From: a virus
Length of the DNA stretch: 23,839 bases
Strand: one strand, 5' to 3'
Virus record (IMG/VR): IMGVR_UViG_3300035487_000071
Location: 1-23,839 of that record
Positions within the stretch are counted from its first letter, which is position 1; each line of letters opens with the position of its first letter. Positions 13,388-19,702 of this stretch are shown in pieces. The position numbers and the translations under genes were made by a program. A model generated the notes under the pieces. It was not told where the DNA came from, did not search any database, and saw only the letters and a list, made by a program, of their open reading frames with translations.

Positions 13388-13837
13388 ATGGCAGACAAAA
13401 AGATTACAGCCTTAGACAATCTAGGCACATCATTGGCGGTAGAGGATTTATTCCATATTGTTGATGACCCCTCAAATACACCAATTAATAAAAAGGTAAC
13501 AGCGAAAGATGTTTTTAATAACATTCCAACTTTTATCGGATTGACATCAACTAGTGAAGCATTGACTTCTACTAGCACAGCGATTAATACAACATCAGCA
13601 ATTTCAGAAGTAGACCAATCTGGTGGTGCAACAGCACTTTCAATGGCAGATGGTACTAACGGAATGATTAAAACAATTATTGCAGTAGGTACTGGTGGTA
13701 ATTCCATCACTATCACACCATCTAATTTAAGAGGATATTCAACTATCGTTCTTAATGCAGAAGGCGAAACGGTAACTTGTTTATTTAAAAATTCTAAATG
13801 GAATGTAATTGCTAATCAAGGCGCTACAATCGCATAA
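13388..13837 (+). CDS. Virion/tail-fibre-like structural protein
   Basis: This encodes 149 residues. The N-terminal MADKKITALDNL...EDLFHIVDDPSNTPINKKVTAKDVFNN segment is typical of phage fibre and virion-surface proteins. The C-terminal part (about 95-149) is a small beta domain with STIVLNAEGETVTCLF and WNVIANQGATIA, also recurrent in phage structural proteins. The middle is Ser/Thr rich. It is the first gene of a late operon with a strong RBS GGAG and may be a trimeric surface protein. No receptor-binding tip or chaperone is visible here. Confidence 0.72.
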   Translation: MADKKITALDNLGTSLAVEDLFHIVDDPSNTPINKKVTAKDVFNNIPTFIGLTSTSEALTSTSTAINTTSAISEVDQSGGATALSMADGTNGMIKTIIAVGTGGNSITITPSNLRGYSTIVLNAEGETVTCLFKNSKWNVIANQGATIA

Positions 13838-13863
13838 TATAATTAATTTGAGGAGATAAAATT

Positions 13864-14106
13864 ATGGCTATATCACTTGGTTTAGTTGAGAAAGAATACA
13901 ATCAACTATTTAAAGAAAGAGAAACACTAACTGAAAGTGTTAACAAATTAGAAGGTGAACTCGCAAGTACAAAGTCTCGTTTAAATGCTTTGCACGGTGC
14001 AGTACAAGTACTAGAAAAGTTAATGCGAAAAGCAGATAGTGATTTGACATTAAGAGAAGCACAGAAAGAATTAAACCCTGTTGTAGAGGAAAAACAAAAT
14101 GGATAA
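13864..14106 (+). CDS. Small coiled-coil protein
   Basis: This encodes 80 residues. Heptad-like spacing of Leu/Val runs from about residue 8 to 60 (KERETLTESVNKLEGELAS, then LNALHGAVQVLEKLMRK), which predicts a coiled coil. No signal peptide or membrane segment is seen. RBS GAGGAG precedes the ATG. The stop overlaps the next small gene. It may be a scaffold-type or adaptor protein; function is unknown. Confidence 0.65.
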   Translation: MAISLGLVEKEYNQLFKERETLTESVNKLEGELASTKSRLNALHGAVQVLEKLMRKADSDLTLREAQKELNPVVEEKQNG

Positions 14107-14248
14107 AATTACAGAAAAGTCTAATACTTTACAGGAGATTTTAACGGTTAACCCTAATGAAGTTAATACTGAAAATGACCTTAATGAATTTGAAGAAGAT
14201 TTAGTACCTGGTACTAAAAAAGATAATAAAAAAGAAAAAGAGGAATAA
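14099..14248 (+). CDS. Very small acidic protein (49 aa)
   Basis: The ATG at 14099 overlaps the end of the preceding gene by 8 bases and the TAA at 14246-14248 abuts the next ATG at 14249. The product begins MDKITEKSNTLQEIL and ends in an acidic/Lys tail (KKDNKKEKEE). Tight coupling on both sides and full use of the gap support a real gene. No RBS stands out, so translation probably depends on coupling. Function is unknown. Confidence 0.55.
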   Translation: MDKITEKSNTLQEILTVNPNEVNTENDLNEFEEDLVPGTKKDNKKEKEE

Positions 14249-14671
14249 ATGAAAACTTTTAGAGAACACTTAAAAGAAGACAAGGTGGTAGGAACAGCTA
14301 CTTCAAACGCAGTAGAAGATAGTAATATCGGTACAGCGAATTTGAAAGACCCTAATGTACTTAAAAGAGTTAATGCCTTTGTTGGTTCGGTTGCAGATAT
14401 GGAATATATCAAACCACAACAAGCAGTTGATTCGTTAAGAGAAAAGTTAATGAGAATTGGTTTAGATATTTCACCTATGAAATTAGATGGTGACGCCGGT
14501 ACGGTAACTGGTGAAGTAAAACAATTCGGCGGTACTTACGGTAAAACAACTGAAACTAAGCCTGAAGATGTAGTAGTAGATAATGGACCTGGTATTGATA
14601 ACTTAAAATTAGAAGTTAAGTACGAAACATTGTCTAACGGTTCATCAAAGGTTTACGCTAAACTGAAATAG
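14249..14671 (+). CDS. Conserved-type phage protein with capsid-targeting-like N-terminus
   Basis: This encodes 140 residues. MKTFREHLKE|DKVVG matches the layout of the T4 capsid-targeting sequence (Phe4, hydrophobic 8, Glu10), although Asp11 replaces the usual Ala/Gly/Ser after the cut. The rest forms a compact domain with FVGSVADMEYIKPQQAVDSLREKL helices (about 48-72) and a beta-rich C-terminus (KLEVKYETLSNGSSKVYAKL). A virion-internal protein is a reasonable guess. It is coupled to the upstream stop with no gap. Confidence 0.65.
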   Translation: MKTFREHLKEDKVVGTATSNAVEDSNIGTANLKDPNVLKRVNAFVGSVADMEYIKPQQAVDSLREKLMRIGLDISPMKLDGDAGTVTGEVKQFGGTYGKTTETKPEDVVVDNGPGIDNLKLEVKYETLSNGSSKVYAKLK

Positions 14672-14681
14672 GCGTAAATTA

Positions 14682-15044
14682 ATGTTCAAACAGATAACCG
14701 ACAAGAACTGGTTATTGTATGCACAAAAGCATTATGATAATCCGACATTTGAAACTGAAAAAGAATTTTGGGATGATATAAAGAGATTTAAATATCTCAA
14801 AAGATTGTTTCGTAAATATGAAACTACGAGCCTATTAAAGATTAGGTTGGTAACAAATCATATTATCGTACTACAAAATGTTTTCGGTACGGATGCCTGT
14901 ATTACTTTATTGTTATATAAAAATGACACGAAGTATTGGCCTATCTTAAAGTCTGTTTTTAAATACCTAAACTATTTGTATCCGTCAGAGTTAGACGAAC
15001 TAACCGAAGACGAATATGTTAGACGGGAGTTAGAGAAACTATAA
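14682..15044 (+). CDS. Conserved-type phage protein, all-alpha, unknown
   Basis: This encodes 120 residues that are Lys/Tyr/Phe rich and helical throughout (FWDDIKRFKYLKRLFRKY, NHIIVLQNVFGTDACITLLLY). The layout resembles a family common in marine T4-like phages, near my memory of DUF7207, whose function is unknown. It ends with TAA sharing its last base with the next ATG. No signal peptide or true membrane segment is seen. Confidence 0.68.
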   Translation: MFKQITDKNWLLYAQKHYDNPTFETEKEFWDDIKRFKYLKRLFRKYETTSLLKIRLVTNHIIVLQNVFGTDACITLLLYKNDTKYWPILKSVFKYLNYLYPSELDELTEDEYVRRELEKL

Positions 15045-15637
15045 TGGCAAGCAGAGCAGTAGATTTATTAATAGCATATAGAGTAATTAAATTATTGGTT
15101 ACTCCATTTAAGAACCAAGCTGCGTTTAAGACAGGTATCATAGACGCTGACGGTAAAGTACTTAAACCATATAGACTATTAAAAACAGGTGCAGAGAAAT
15201 CATCTTACACCATGCTACATAGATTTGTATTCAACTTAAAAAGAATACTAGGTAAAGTAGGATTAGGTGGTAAGATAGGTTCGTTTGCTGTTGCTTTAGG
15301 TTTATTACTTAAAGAAGACAAAGAGTTTGCTGAAGACCAAGGTAAGAACATAGAGAGTACACTTGTTAAGATATTAAAAGAGAAGAACGAATTAGTTTAT
15401 TCTATGTCTCTTAATGAAGAGTATTTTACAGATTCAACTTTAAAGGTTGGAAGTTATCAATTAAAAGAAGAACTATTTACTGGCGAAGAATTTTTACCTA
15501 AAGGTACAGATGTCTTTACTATAGAAGAACTTAAACCAGATTCAACGGTGTTAGGTTTAGATATATATAAGATGAAGTACGGTAAAGATATGCAAGAAAT
15601 ATATGTTCCTGGAGACTATTTAGATGAGCGAAAATAA
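15044..15637 (+). CDS. Conserved-type phage protein, unknown
   Basis: This encodes 197 residues. The first 90 residues (VIKLLVTPFKNQAAFKTGIID..., then MLHRFVFNLKRILGKVGL) contain blocks I associate with a conserved protein next to virion genes in marine T4-like phages. The Gly-rich GLGGKIGSFAVALGLLL could insert in or lie on a membrane. The second half is an acidic beta-rich domain (STLKVGSYQLKEEL...FTIEELKPDSTVLG). The start overlaps the upstream stop and the end overlaps the next gene by 14 bases. Function is unknown. Confidence 0.68.
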   Translation: MASRAVDLLIAYRVIKLLVTPFKNQAAFKTGIIDADGKVLKPYRLLKTGAEKSSYTMLHRFVFNLKRILGKVGLGGKIGSFAVALGLLLKEDKEFAEDQGKNIESTLVKILKEKNELVYSMSLNEEYFTDSTLKVGSYQLKEELFTGEEFLPKGTDVFTIEELKPDSTVLGLDIYKMKYGKDMQEIYVPGDYLDERK

Positions 15638-16220
15638 AAAACTAAAAGAATTTAAAGATGTATGGGAAGCTTGTTGGGACTCACACAAACAAGTCGGAAC
15701 TAAAATGAAAGGTGGCAAAGAAGTACCTAATTGCGTACCTAAAAATGAAGACGCACCTGTTAATTCAGTTGCGAGTGGCGGAGTTTCTATGCCACCTGAC
15801 GCTATGATGAAGAAAAAGAAGAAAGATATTCTAACTAAACTTGGTAGAAATATCAAAGAGAATAAAGATAACAATAACGCTGTAATGAATAGTGTACTAG
15901 ACCAACTAGATAGACTAGATGTTATTGTAGACGAATTAACATACGGTAAAAACGAACCAGAGTTTGTCGTAGACGAATCAAAAAAATCAATTTTAGAAAA
16001 AGCAAGATTAACTGATAGTGCATTTGGTAGTATCGGTTCTGGTGGTGCCATGGGTGGTATGCACCCGGTAGCAGCTTTAGGAGATACTCCTCCAAAAGGA
16101 TATGGAAGTAGAAAGATTGGATTAGCGGCCAATAAGGATCCTAGACATGGTATCAAACAAGACAAGAAGACAAAAAACTTGAAAATAGTTAAACGAGAGG
16201 ACAACAATGAAGAAGAGTAA
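15624..16220 (+). CDS. Conserved-type phage protein with CWDSHKQVG module
   Basis: This encodes 198 residues. Residues 12-42 carry a small module (ACWDSHKQVGTKMKGGKE, then VPNCVPKNE) seen in many marine phage proteins; its two Cys frame a basic Gly-rich strand. A Lys cluster (MKKKKKDILTKL) and a helical pair (MNSVLDQLDRLDVIVDEL) follow. A Gly-rich low-complexity tail with SGGAMGGMHP and YGSRKIG ends it. RBS GGAG lies 9 bases ahead of the ATG. Function is unknown; nucleic-acid or capsid contact is possible. Confidence 0.65.
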   Translation: MSENKKLKEFKDVWEACWDSHKQVGTKMKGGKEVPNCVPKNEDAPVNSVASGGVSMPPDAMMKKKKKDILTKLGRNIKENKDNNNAVMNSVLDQLDRLDVIVDELTYGKNEPEFVVDESKKSILEKARLTDSAFGSIGSGGAMGGMHPVAALGDTPPKGYGSRKIGLAANKDPRHGIKQDKKTKNLKIVKREDNNEEE

Positions 16221-16716
16221 TTGGAACGGATTATTAGACGCAATATTTTTACCACCAAGAAACTGGGTATTAAATAAAGCGCTAAAGTTTAAGTCAGATG
16301 ATTTAGATGATAGAGAAGTATCAATGTTATTAGATTGCAAAGTAGATGTTTATGACAACGGAAGAAATACAGCAACGATAACGGTACCAGCAAAATACAT
16401 AACAGACCTTGCAAGTGTACCAAGAATATGTTGGGCATTTATTGCTCCATTTGATGTTGCAAGAGCAGCTGTAATACATGACATCATGTACGAAAAGATT
16501 AATAGTGCATTTAAAGAAGGTATCATATCTACGAAGAAAGACCGAGAACTATATAGAAGTATAGCAGATAAGGTATTCAGACAAGGTATGGAAAATTCAG
16601 AACCTTCAGTTCCTAAGTGGAAAATAAAATCTGCTTACTATAGTGTGAGAATGTTTGGCCGTTGGGCAATCAACTCAAGCGCTCCACGAGGTGCGAAACC
16701 ACAGGCGAAGAAATAG
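16207..16716 (+). CDS. DUF1353-family protein
   Basis: This encodes 169 residues. The family core is plain: ITVPAKYITDLASVPR (58-73) and AAVIHDIMYEK (87-97, His91, Asp92, Tyr95), then RELYRSIADKVFRQGM. DUF1353 proteins occur often in phages near lysis or tail genes; no activity is established. The HDxxY-type core suggests a metal or catalytic site. It overlaps the preceding gene by 14 bases and opens the envelope-related cassette. A tail of SSAPRGAKPQAKK is basic. Confidence 0.85.
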   Translation: MKKSNWNGLLDAIFLPPRNWVLNKALKFKSDDLDDREVSMLLDCKVDVYDNGRNTATITVPAKYITDLASVPRICWAFIAPFDVARAAVIHDIMYEKINSAFKEGIISTKKDRELYRSIADKVFRQGMENSEPSVPKWKIKSAYYSVRMFGRWAINSSAPRGAKPQAKK

Positions 16717-16717
16717 T

Positions 16718-16987
16718 ATGTGGTTCTTTTTAATCAAATCTGCTATGGGTGCCATAGTAGGACAAGCTACTAACTCATGGTTTAAGAAAACTAAGATGGG
16801 TATATGGTTTTACCAGAAAGTAGATAAGTGTTATAGTTGGGCAGCCAAGAGATACGACTTAGATGTTCTTTCTAAAGAAGAGAAACTAATACAAAAGTTT
16901 CCTATGTTAGTAAAGAAGATTAACAAACTAGAAGATGAAATAGCGAAAGTGAAAGTAGAACAAGTAAAATTAAGGAGTAAGAAATAA
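16718..16987 (+). CDS. Small membrane-associated coiled-coil protein
   Basis: This encodes 89 residues, starting MWFFLIKSAMGAIVG. The ATG at 16718, one base after the upstream TAG, is chosen over an in-frame ATG at 16655 that would overlap DUF1353 for 60 bases. The first 17 residues are a weak hydrophobic anchor. An aromatic segment (FYQKVDKCYSWAAKRYDL) and a charged coiled coil (KKINKLEDEIAKVKVEQVKL) follow. The TAA shares its last base with the next ATG. Function is unknown, probably at the inner membrane. Confidence 0.68.
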   Translation: MWFFLIKSAMGAIVGQATNSWFKKTKMGIWFYQKVDKCYSWAAKRYDLDVLSKEEKLIQKFPMLVKKINKLEDEIAKVKVEQVKLRSKK

Positions 16988-17094
16988 TGTTTTTAACAAT
17001 AGGACTTATAATTGGTTTTGTTTTAGGTTGGTATGTAAACGAGAAGTTTGAAGACCTAGTAGAACTAATACAAAAATTAAAATTCTGGAGATAG
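16987..17094 (+). CDS. Single-span mini membrane protein (35 aa)
   Basis: The ORF runs from the ATG that overlaps the upstream TAA to the TAG at 17092-17094. One membrane span (FLTIGLIIGFVLGWYV, about 2-17) is followed by an amphipathic charged helix and a FWR end. It is packed tightly between neighbours and its tail carries the RBS GGAG of the next gene. It may be a lysis accessory or holin-like peptide, but this cannot be told from sequence. Confidence 0.6.
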   Translation: MFLTIGLIIGFVLGWYVNEKFEDLVELIQKLKFWR

Positions 17095-17098
17095 TAAT

Positions 17099-17578
17099 AT
17101 GATATTCGGTGGTGCAAAAATGATTATGGCAGGTATATTGATTGCAGGACTAGCCGGTGGTGCAGCTTATGTTTATAAGTTGAAAGCAGACAATGCTATT
17201 TTACAAGCAAACCAAATCAAGTTAGAAGAAGCAGTTAGTAGCCAAAAGGCTGTAATAGAGCAACAAAAAGAAGACTTTGGTAAAATACTAGAAGCGAACA
17301 AACAAATGAATGTTCTGGTGAGCGCCCTAAAGAAAGACTTAACCGACCTTGATAAAAGGTTTAATAAGAAACAACGAGACATTGGTAAACTTGCTGTAGA
17401 GAGAACTGAAACAATAGAGAGAATAATTAACAAAGGTAGTGCAAATGCTACTAGATGTATTTCAATCGCTATGGGTTCTCCACTTACAGAAAAAGAAATT
17501 AAAGCAACTAAAAAGAGTGAAATTAATTCTGAATGTCCATCAATAGCGAATCCAAATTATGTTGAATATGCAAATTAG
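17099..17578 (+). CDS. Inner-membrane spanin (Rz-like)
   Basis: This encodes 159 residues. An N-terminal span (about 8-26, MIMAGILIAGLAGGAAYVY) is followed by a long coiled coil (about 30-110, with LEEAVSSQKAVIEQQKEDF) and a periplasmic tail with two Cys. This is the layout of an i-spanin, which joins the outer-membrane spanin to fuse the membranes at the end of lysis. The following lipoprotein gene overlaps it by 20 bases in another frame, which is typical of Rz/Rz1 pairs. RBS GGAG (17087-17090). Confidence 0.75.
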   Translation: MIFGGAKMIMAGILIAGLAGGAAYVYKLKADNAILQANQIKLEEAVSSQKAVIEQQKEDFGKILEANKQMNVLVSALKKDLTDLDKRFNKKQRDIGKLAVERTETIERIINKGSANATRCISIAMGSPLTEKEIKATKKSEINSECPSIANPNYVEYAN

Positions 17579-17936
17579 AAATATATTTTTAGTTTTAATA
17601 CTTGCAATCGCAATTAGTGGTTGTTCTTCTGTTAAGAAGTTAGACATCTTTAAAACAGAAGTAGAAAGAACAAAACTAAATTTAGAGAAACCAACACCAC
17701 CTGAACTAGAACAGATTAAGTGGATTATTATTACTTCTGAAAATGCACAAGAAGTATTTAAGAAGTTAGAAGAAGCAGGTATAGACCCTGTGCTGTTTGG
17801 TTTAACAGACGCAGACTATCAACTCATTGCAAAGAACTTTGCTCAGATTAGAAACCATATGGTAAAGACTAATAGATTGCTAGATGAGTATAAAAAATAC
17901 TACGAACCAGAAACAGAAAATGACACGAAAGACTAA
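17559..17936 (+). CDS. Outer-membrane lipoprotein spanin (Rz1-like)
   Basis: This encodes 125 residues. The signal peptide ends in a lipobox ISGC with Cys22 as the lipidation site. The mature part has a Pro-rich start (EKPTPPELEQIKWIIIT), NAQEVFKKLEEAGIDPVLFGLTDADY and a helical end (RNHMVKTNRLLDEYKKYYE), matching phage o-spanin-type lipoproteins. It begins inside the i-spanin gene. Met4 (17568) is an alternative start. It would form the span between the outer membrane and the Rz-like partner. Confidence 0.8.
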   Translation: MLNMQIRNIFLVLILAIAISGCSSVKKLDIFKTEVERTKLNLEKPTPPELEQIKWIIITSENAQEVFKKLEEAGIDPVLFGLTDADYQLIAKNFAQIRNHMVKTNRLLDEYKKYYEPETENDTKD

Positions 17937-18105
17937 TACAATGTTAATAGGTCTTTTAGGTTCAATCCTATTAGGGTTAGCAACCTGGACACTAGTCACA
18001 TTAATAGAATTACAATTACTAGTGACTATGATACAACAAGACCTGATAAGCATTGATAAGCAATTCGGAAGAGTTTACAATTTCATAGACTCTGTTAGAA
18101 AATAA
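17920..18105 (+). CDS. Small membrane protein, unknown
   Basis: This encodes 61 residues, starting MTRKTNTMLIGLLGS. The ATG at 17920 overlaps the spanin stop by 17 bases. One membrane span (about 8-33, rich in Leu/Ile) is followed by an amphipathic helix (VTMIQQDLISIDKQFGRVYNFIDSVRK). A longer in-frame start at 17884 would lie deep in the spanin gene and is less likely. The position in the lysis cassette allows a holin or antiholin-type role, but one span and no family match make this speculative. Confidence 0.55.
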   Translation: MTRKTNTMLIGLLGSILLGLATWTLVTLIELQLLVTMIQQDLISIDKQFGRVYNFIDSVRK

Positions 18106-18133
18106 CTAAATAGTAATATGATTTGATGTTTTA

Positions 18134-18167
18134 CCTTATGACTACAGCCCCACACTATAGCATAAGG
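18134..18167 (+). promoter_or_regulatory. Hairpin that sequesters the ribosome site
   Basis: CCTTATG (18134-18140) is the exact complement of CATAAGG (18161-18167). An inner CTA/TAG pair adds to the stem. The 3' arm covers most of the AAGGAA ribosome site (18164-18169) of the TTG-started gene at 18178, so folding should lower translation. Confidence 0.55.
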
Positions 18168-18177
18168 AACGAGAACA

Positions 18178-18657
18178 TTGATAGACCCAATATCAGCAAT
18201 AGCAATTGCAACAACAGCATACAAAGCAGTCACAAGAGCAGTCGCATTAGGTTCGGAAGCTGAACACACCTTCAAACAAATGGGTAAGTGGTATACTGCT
18301 GTAGCAGATATACGAAAAGCAGCTGAACATAACAAGAACCCACCTATATTTAAGAAACTCTTTTCAGCAGGTAGCGTAGAAGAAGAGTCCTTACAATTAC
18401 TCATACACGAAAAGAAGATACAGGAACAAGAGAGAGACTTACGGTCTCTTCTAAACTTCCGTTTTGGTCCCAATACTTGGTCTGAACTTACAGAAATGAG
18501 AAGAGAGATTAGGGCCCAAAGAGAAAAAGAAGTCTATAGACAAAGAGAACTACAAAGAGCTATATTAGATGGTATTGCCATACTAATGCTTGTACTTCTA
18601 GTAGGTGCCTGTGTATGGGGTATGATATTACTTGCAATTAGTCAAGGAAAACTCTAG
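18178..18657 (+). CDS. Conserved-type membrane-anchored phage protein, TTG start
   Basis: This encodes 159 residues from a TTG start 8 bases after AAGGAA. No ATG gives the MIDPISAIAIATTAYKAV start that I associate with this family in marine T4-like phages. A helical N-terminus, GSVEEESLQLL, an Arg/Glu-rich coiled segment (WSELTEMRREIRAQREKEVYRQ) and a C-terminal span (about 134-154) follow. It is probably tail-anchored in the inner membrane with a cytoplasmic body. Function is unknown. Its RBS lies in a hairpin. Confidence 0.72.
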   Translation: MIDPISAIAIATTAYKAVTRAVALGSEAEHTFKQMGKWYTAVADIRKAAEHNKNPPIFKKLFSAGSVEEESLQLLIHEKKIQEQERDLRSLLNFRFGPNTWSELTEMRREIRAQREKEVYRQRELQRAILDGIAILMLVLLVGACVWGMILLAISQGKL

Positions 18658-18666
18658 TCAATTAAA

Positions 18667-18691
18667 TGACACCCTAATGTGTCAAATTTTT
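18667..18691 (+). terminator. Rho-independent terminator
   Basis: The perfect stem TGACAC (18667-18672) / GTGTCA (18679-18684) with a six-base loop is followed by AA and TTTTT (18687-18691). It lies 10 bases after the stop at 18657, and a late promoter follows 35 bases later. Confidence 0.75.
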
Positions 18692-18725
18692 CCCACGAAA
18701 ACAACCATTTAGAATGTGCCTTCTC

Positions 18726-18733
18726 TATAAATA
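18726..18733 (+). promoter_or_regulatory. T4-type late promoter TATAAATA
   Basis: This exact late octamer is 31 bases upstream of the start at 18764 and just past the terminator. It should start the transcript for the exported-protein genes. Confidence 0.8.
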
Positions 18734-18763
18734 ATAGTATAGATTAACTCAAGGACACACACA

Positions 18764-19579
18764 ATGGATAGATTACTTAGTTTATTTATAGTATGTTTTG
18801 TTATGTTAGGAATCACTACAATTCCTGCTTGGTCTGATACAACATCATCTGGAGCGACTACCAATTCCCTTACTAATACTACTGGAAGTAATACTACAAT
18901 TACGGGTGGATATTCACAGGAAGACACAACTACTTACCAATCTGGTTCGTCTAGTAATACAACGAGCAGTACTAACGCAACCACAAACAACAACTCAAAC
19001 ATAAGAGACCAACAGAATACTGCCTCAGCGCCCTCTATGAGTGCTATGTCGCAAGATGTATGCGTTATGGGTGTATCTGGAGGTCTACAATATCCAGGTA
19101 TCGGTATATCAATGGGTGCTCATATAAGAGACGAAAATTGTGAACGAATTAAATTAAGTAAAGTCTTAAATGACCTAGGTATGAAGGTCGCTGCTGTTTC
19201 TATATTATGTCAGGATCCTAGAGTATTTGAAGCAATGATACACTCGGGAACACCTTGTCCATATCAAGGTAAGATTGGTGCAGAAGCAAAAGCACAATGG
19301 AACAAATACGACAAGTTAAGACCAGACTATGACTTATATGTTCATAAACTAAAAATCATAGAGAAGAAAGAAAAAGAATTAACAAAGACTAGTGAAGAAG
19401 ACAAGTCTTTAAATTACCAATTGACTGAACAAACTGCTATCGCTGATGAAATAAGAAAAGAAAATAAGAAGTTAGACGCATACGCAGATAAACTTGAAAA
19501 GAAAGTTGAGAAGCTTGAAATGAAAGTTGAAACGAAAGATAAGATTATCTGGAAAGATAAGAATAACAAATCAAAATAA
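18764..19579 (+). CDS. Secreted phage protein with signal peptide
   Basis: This encodes 271 residues. A Sec signal peptide (1-24, likely cut after AWS) leads to a Thr/Ser/Asn-rich low-complexity stretch (25-95). A conserved-looking domain follows (VCVMGVSGGLQYPGIGISMG, RDENCERIKLSKVLNDLGMKVAAVSILCQDPRVFEAM, GTPCPYQGKIG) with four Cys that could form disulfides. The C-terminus (about 195-271) is a Lys/Glu coiled coil. I associate this domain with uncharacterised exported proteins of marine T4-like phages. It probably acts in the periplasm or envelope. RBS AAGGA. Confidence 0.75.
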   Translation: MDRLLSLFIVCFVMLGITTIPAWSDTTSSGATTNSLTNTTGSNTTITGGYSQEDTTTYQSGSSSNTTSSTNATTNNNSNIRDQQNTASAPSMSAMSQDVCVMGVSGGLQYPGIGISMGAHIRDENCERIKLSKVLNDLGMKVAAVSILCQDPRVFEAMIHSGTPCPYQGKIGAEAKAQWNKYDKLRPDYDLYVHKLKIIEKKEKELTKTSEEDKSLNYQLTEQTAIADEIRKENKKLDAYADKLEKKVEKLEMKVETKDKIIWKDKNNKSK

Positions 19580-19588
19580 GGACACACT

Positions 19589-19702
19589 ATGGAACTATTA
19601 ATATGGTTAACAATTTATTTAGGAGTACTCGGATATGCGTGGTTTAAACTTGATAAACTTGCTGACGACCTTAATCCTTATAATTTCCGTAAACGAGATT
19701 AA
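19589..19702 (+). CDS. Single-span mini membrane protein (37 aa), overlaps next gene
   Basis: The ATG at 19589 has AAGGA upstream with the same spacing pattern as the gene at 18764. The product MELLIWLTIYLGVLGYAW is one membrane span, followed by KLDKLADDLNPYNFRKRD, a positive-end tail. Its last 68 bases overlap the signal-peptide region of the gene at 19635 in another frame. Strong RBS and clean span support a real gene. Confidence 0.55.
   Translation: MELLIWLTIYLGVLGYAWFKLDKLADDLNPYNFRKRD

Noticed and set aside
15620-16258. Minus-strand open frame (212 codons)
   Set aside because: It mirrors the coding frame of the gene at 15624, is Ser/Leu/Phe rich, and lacks a ribosome site and operon context.
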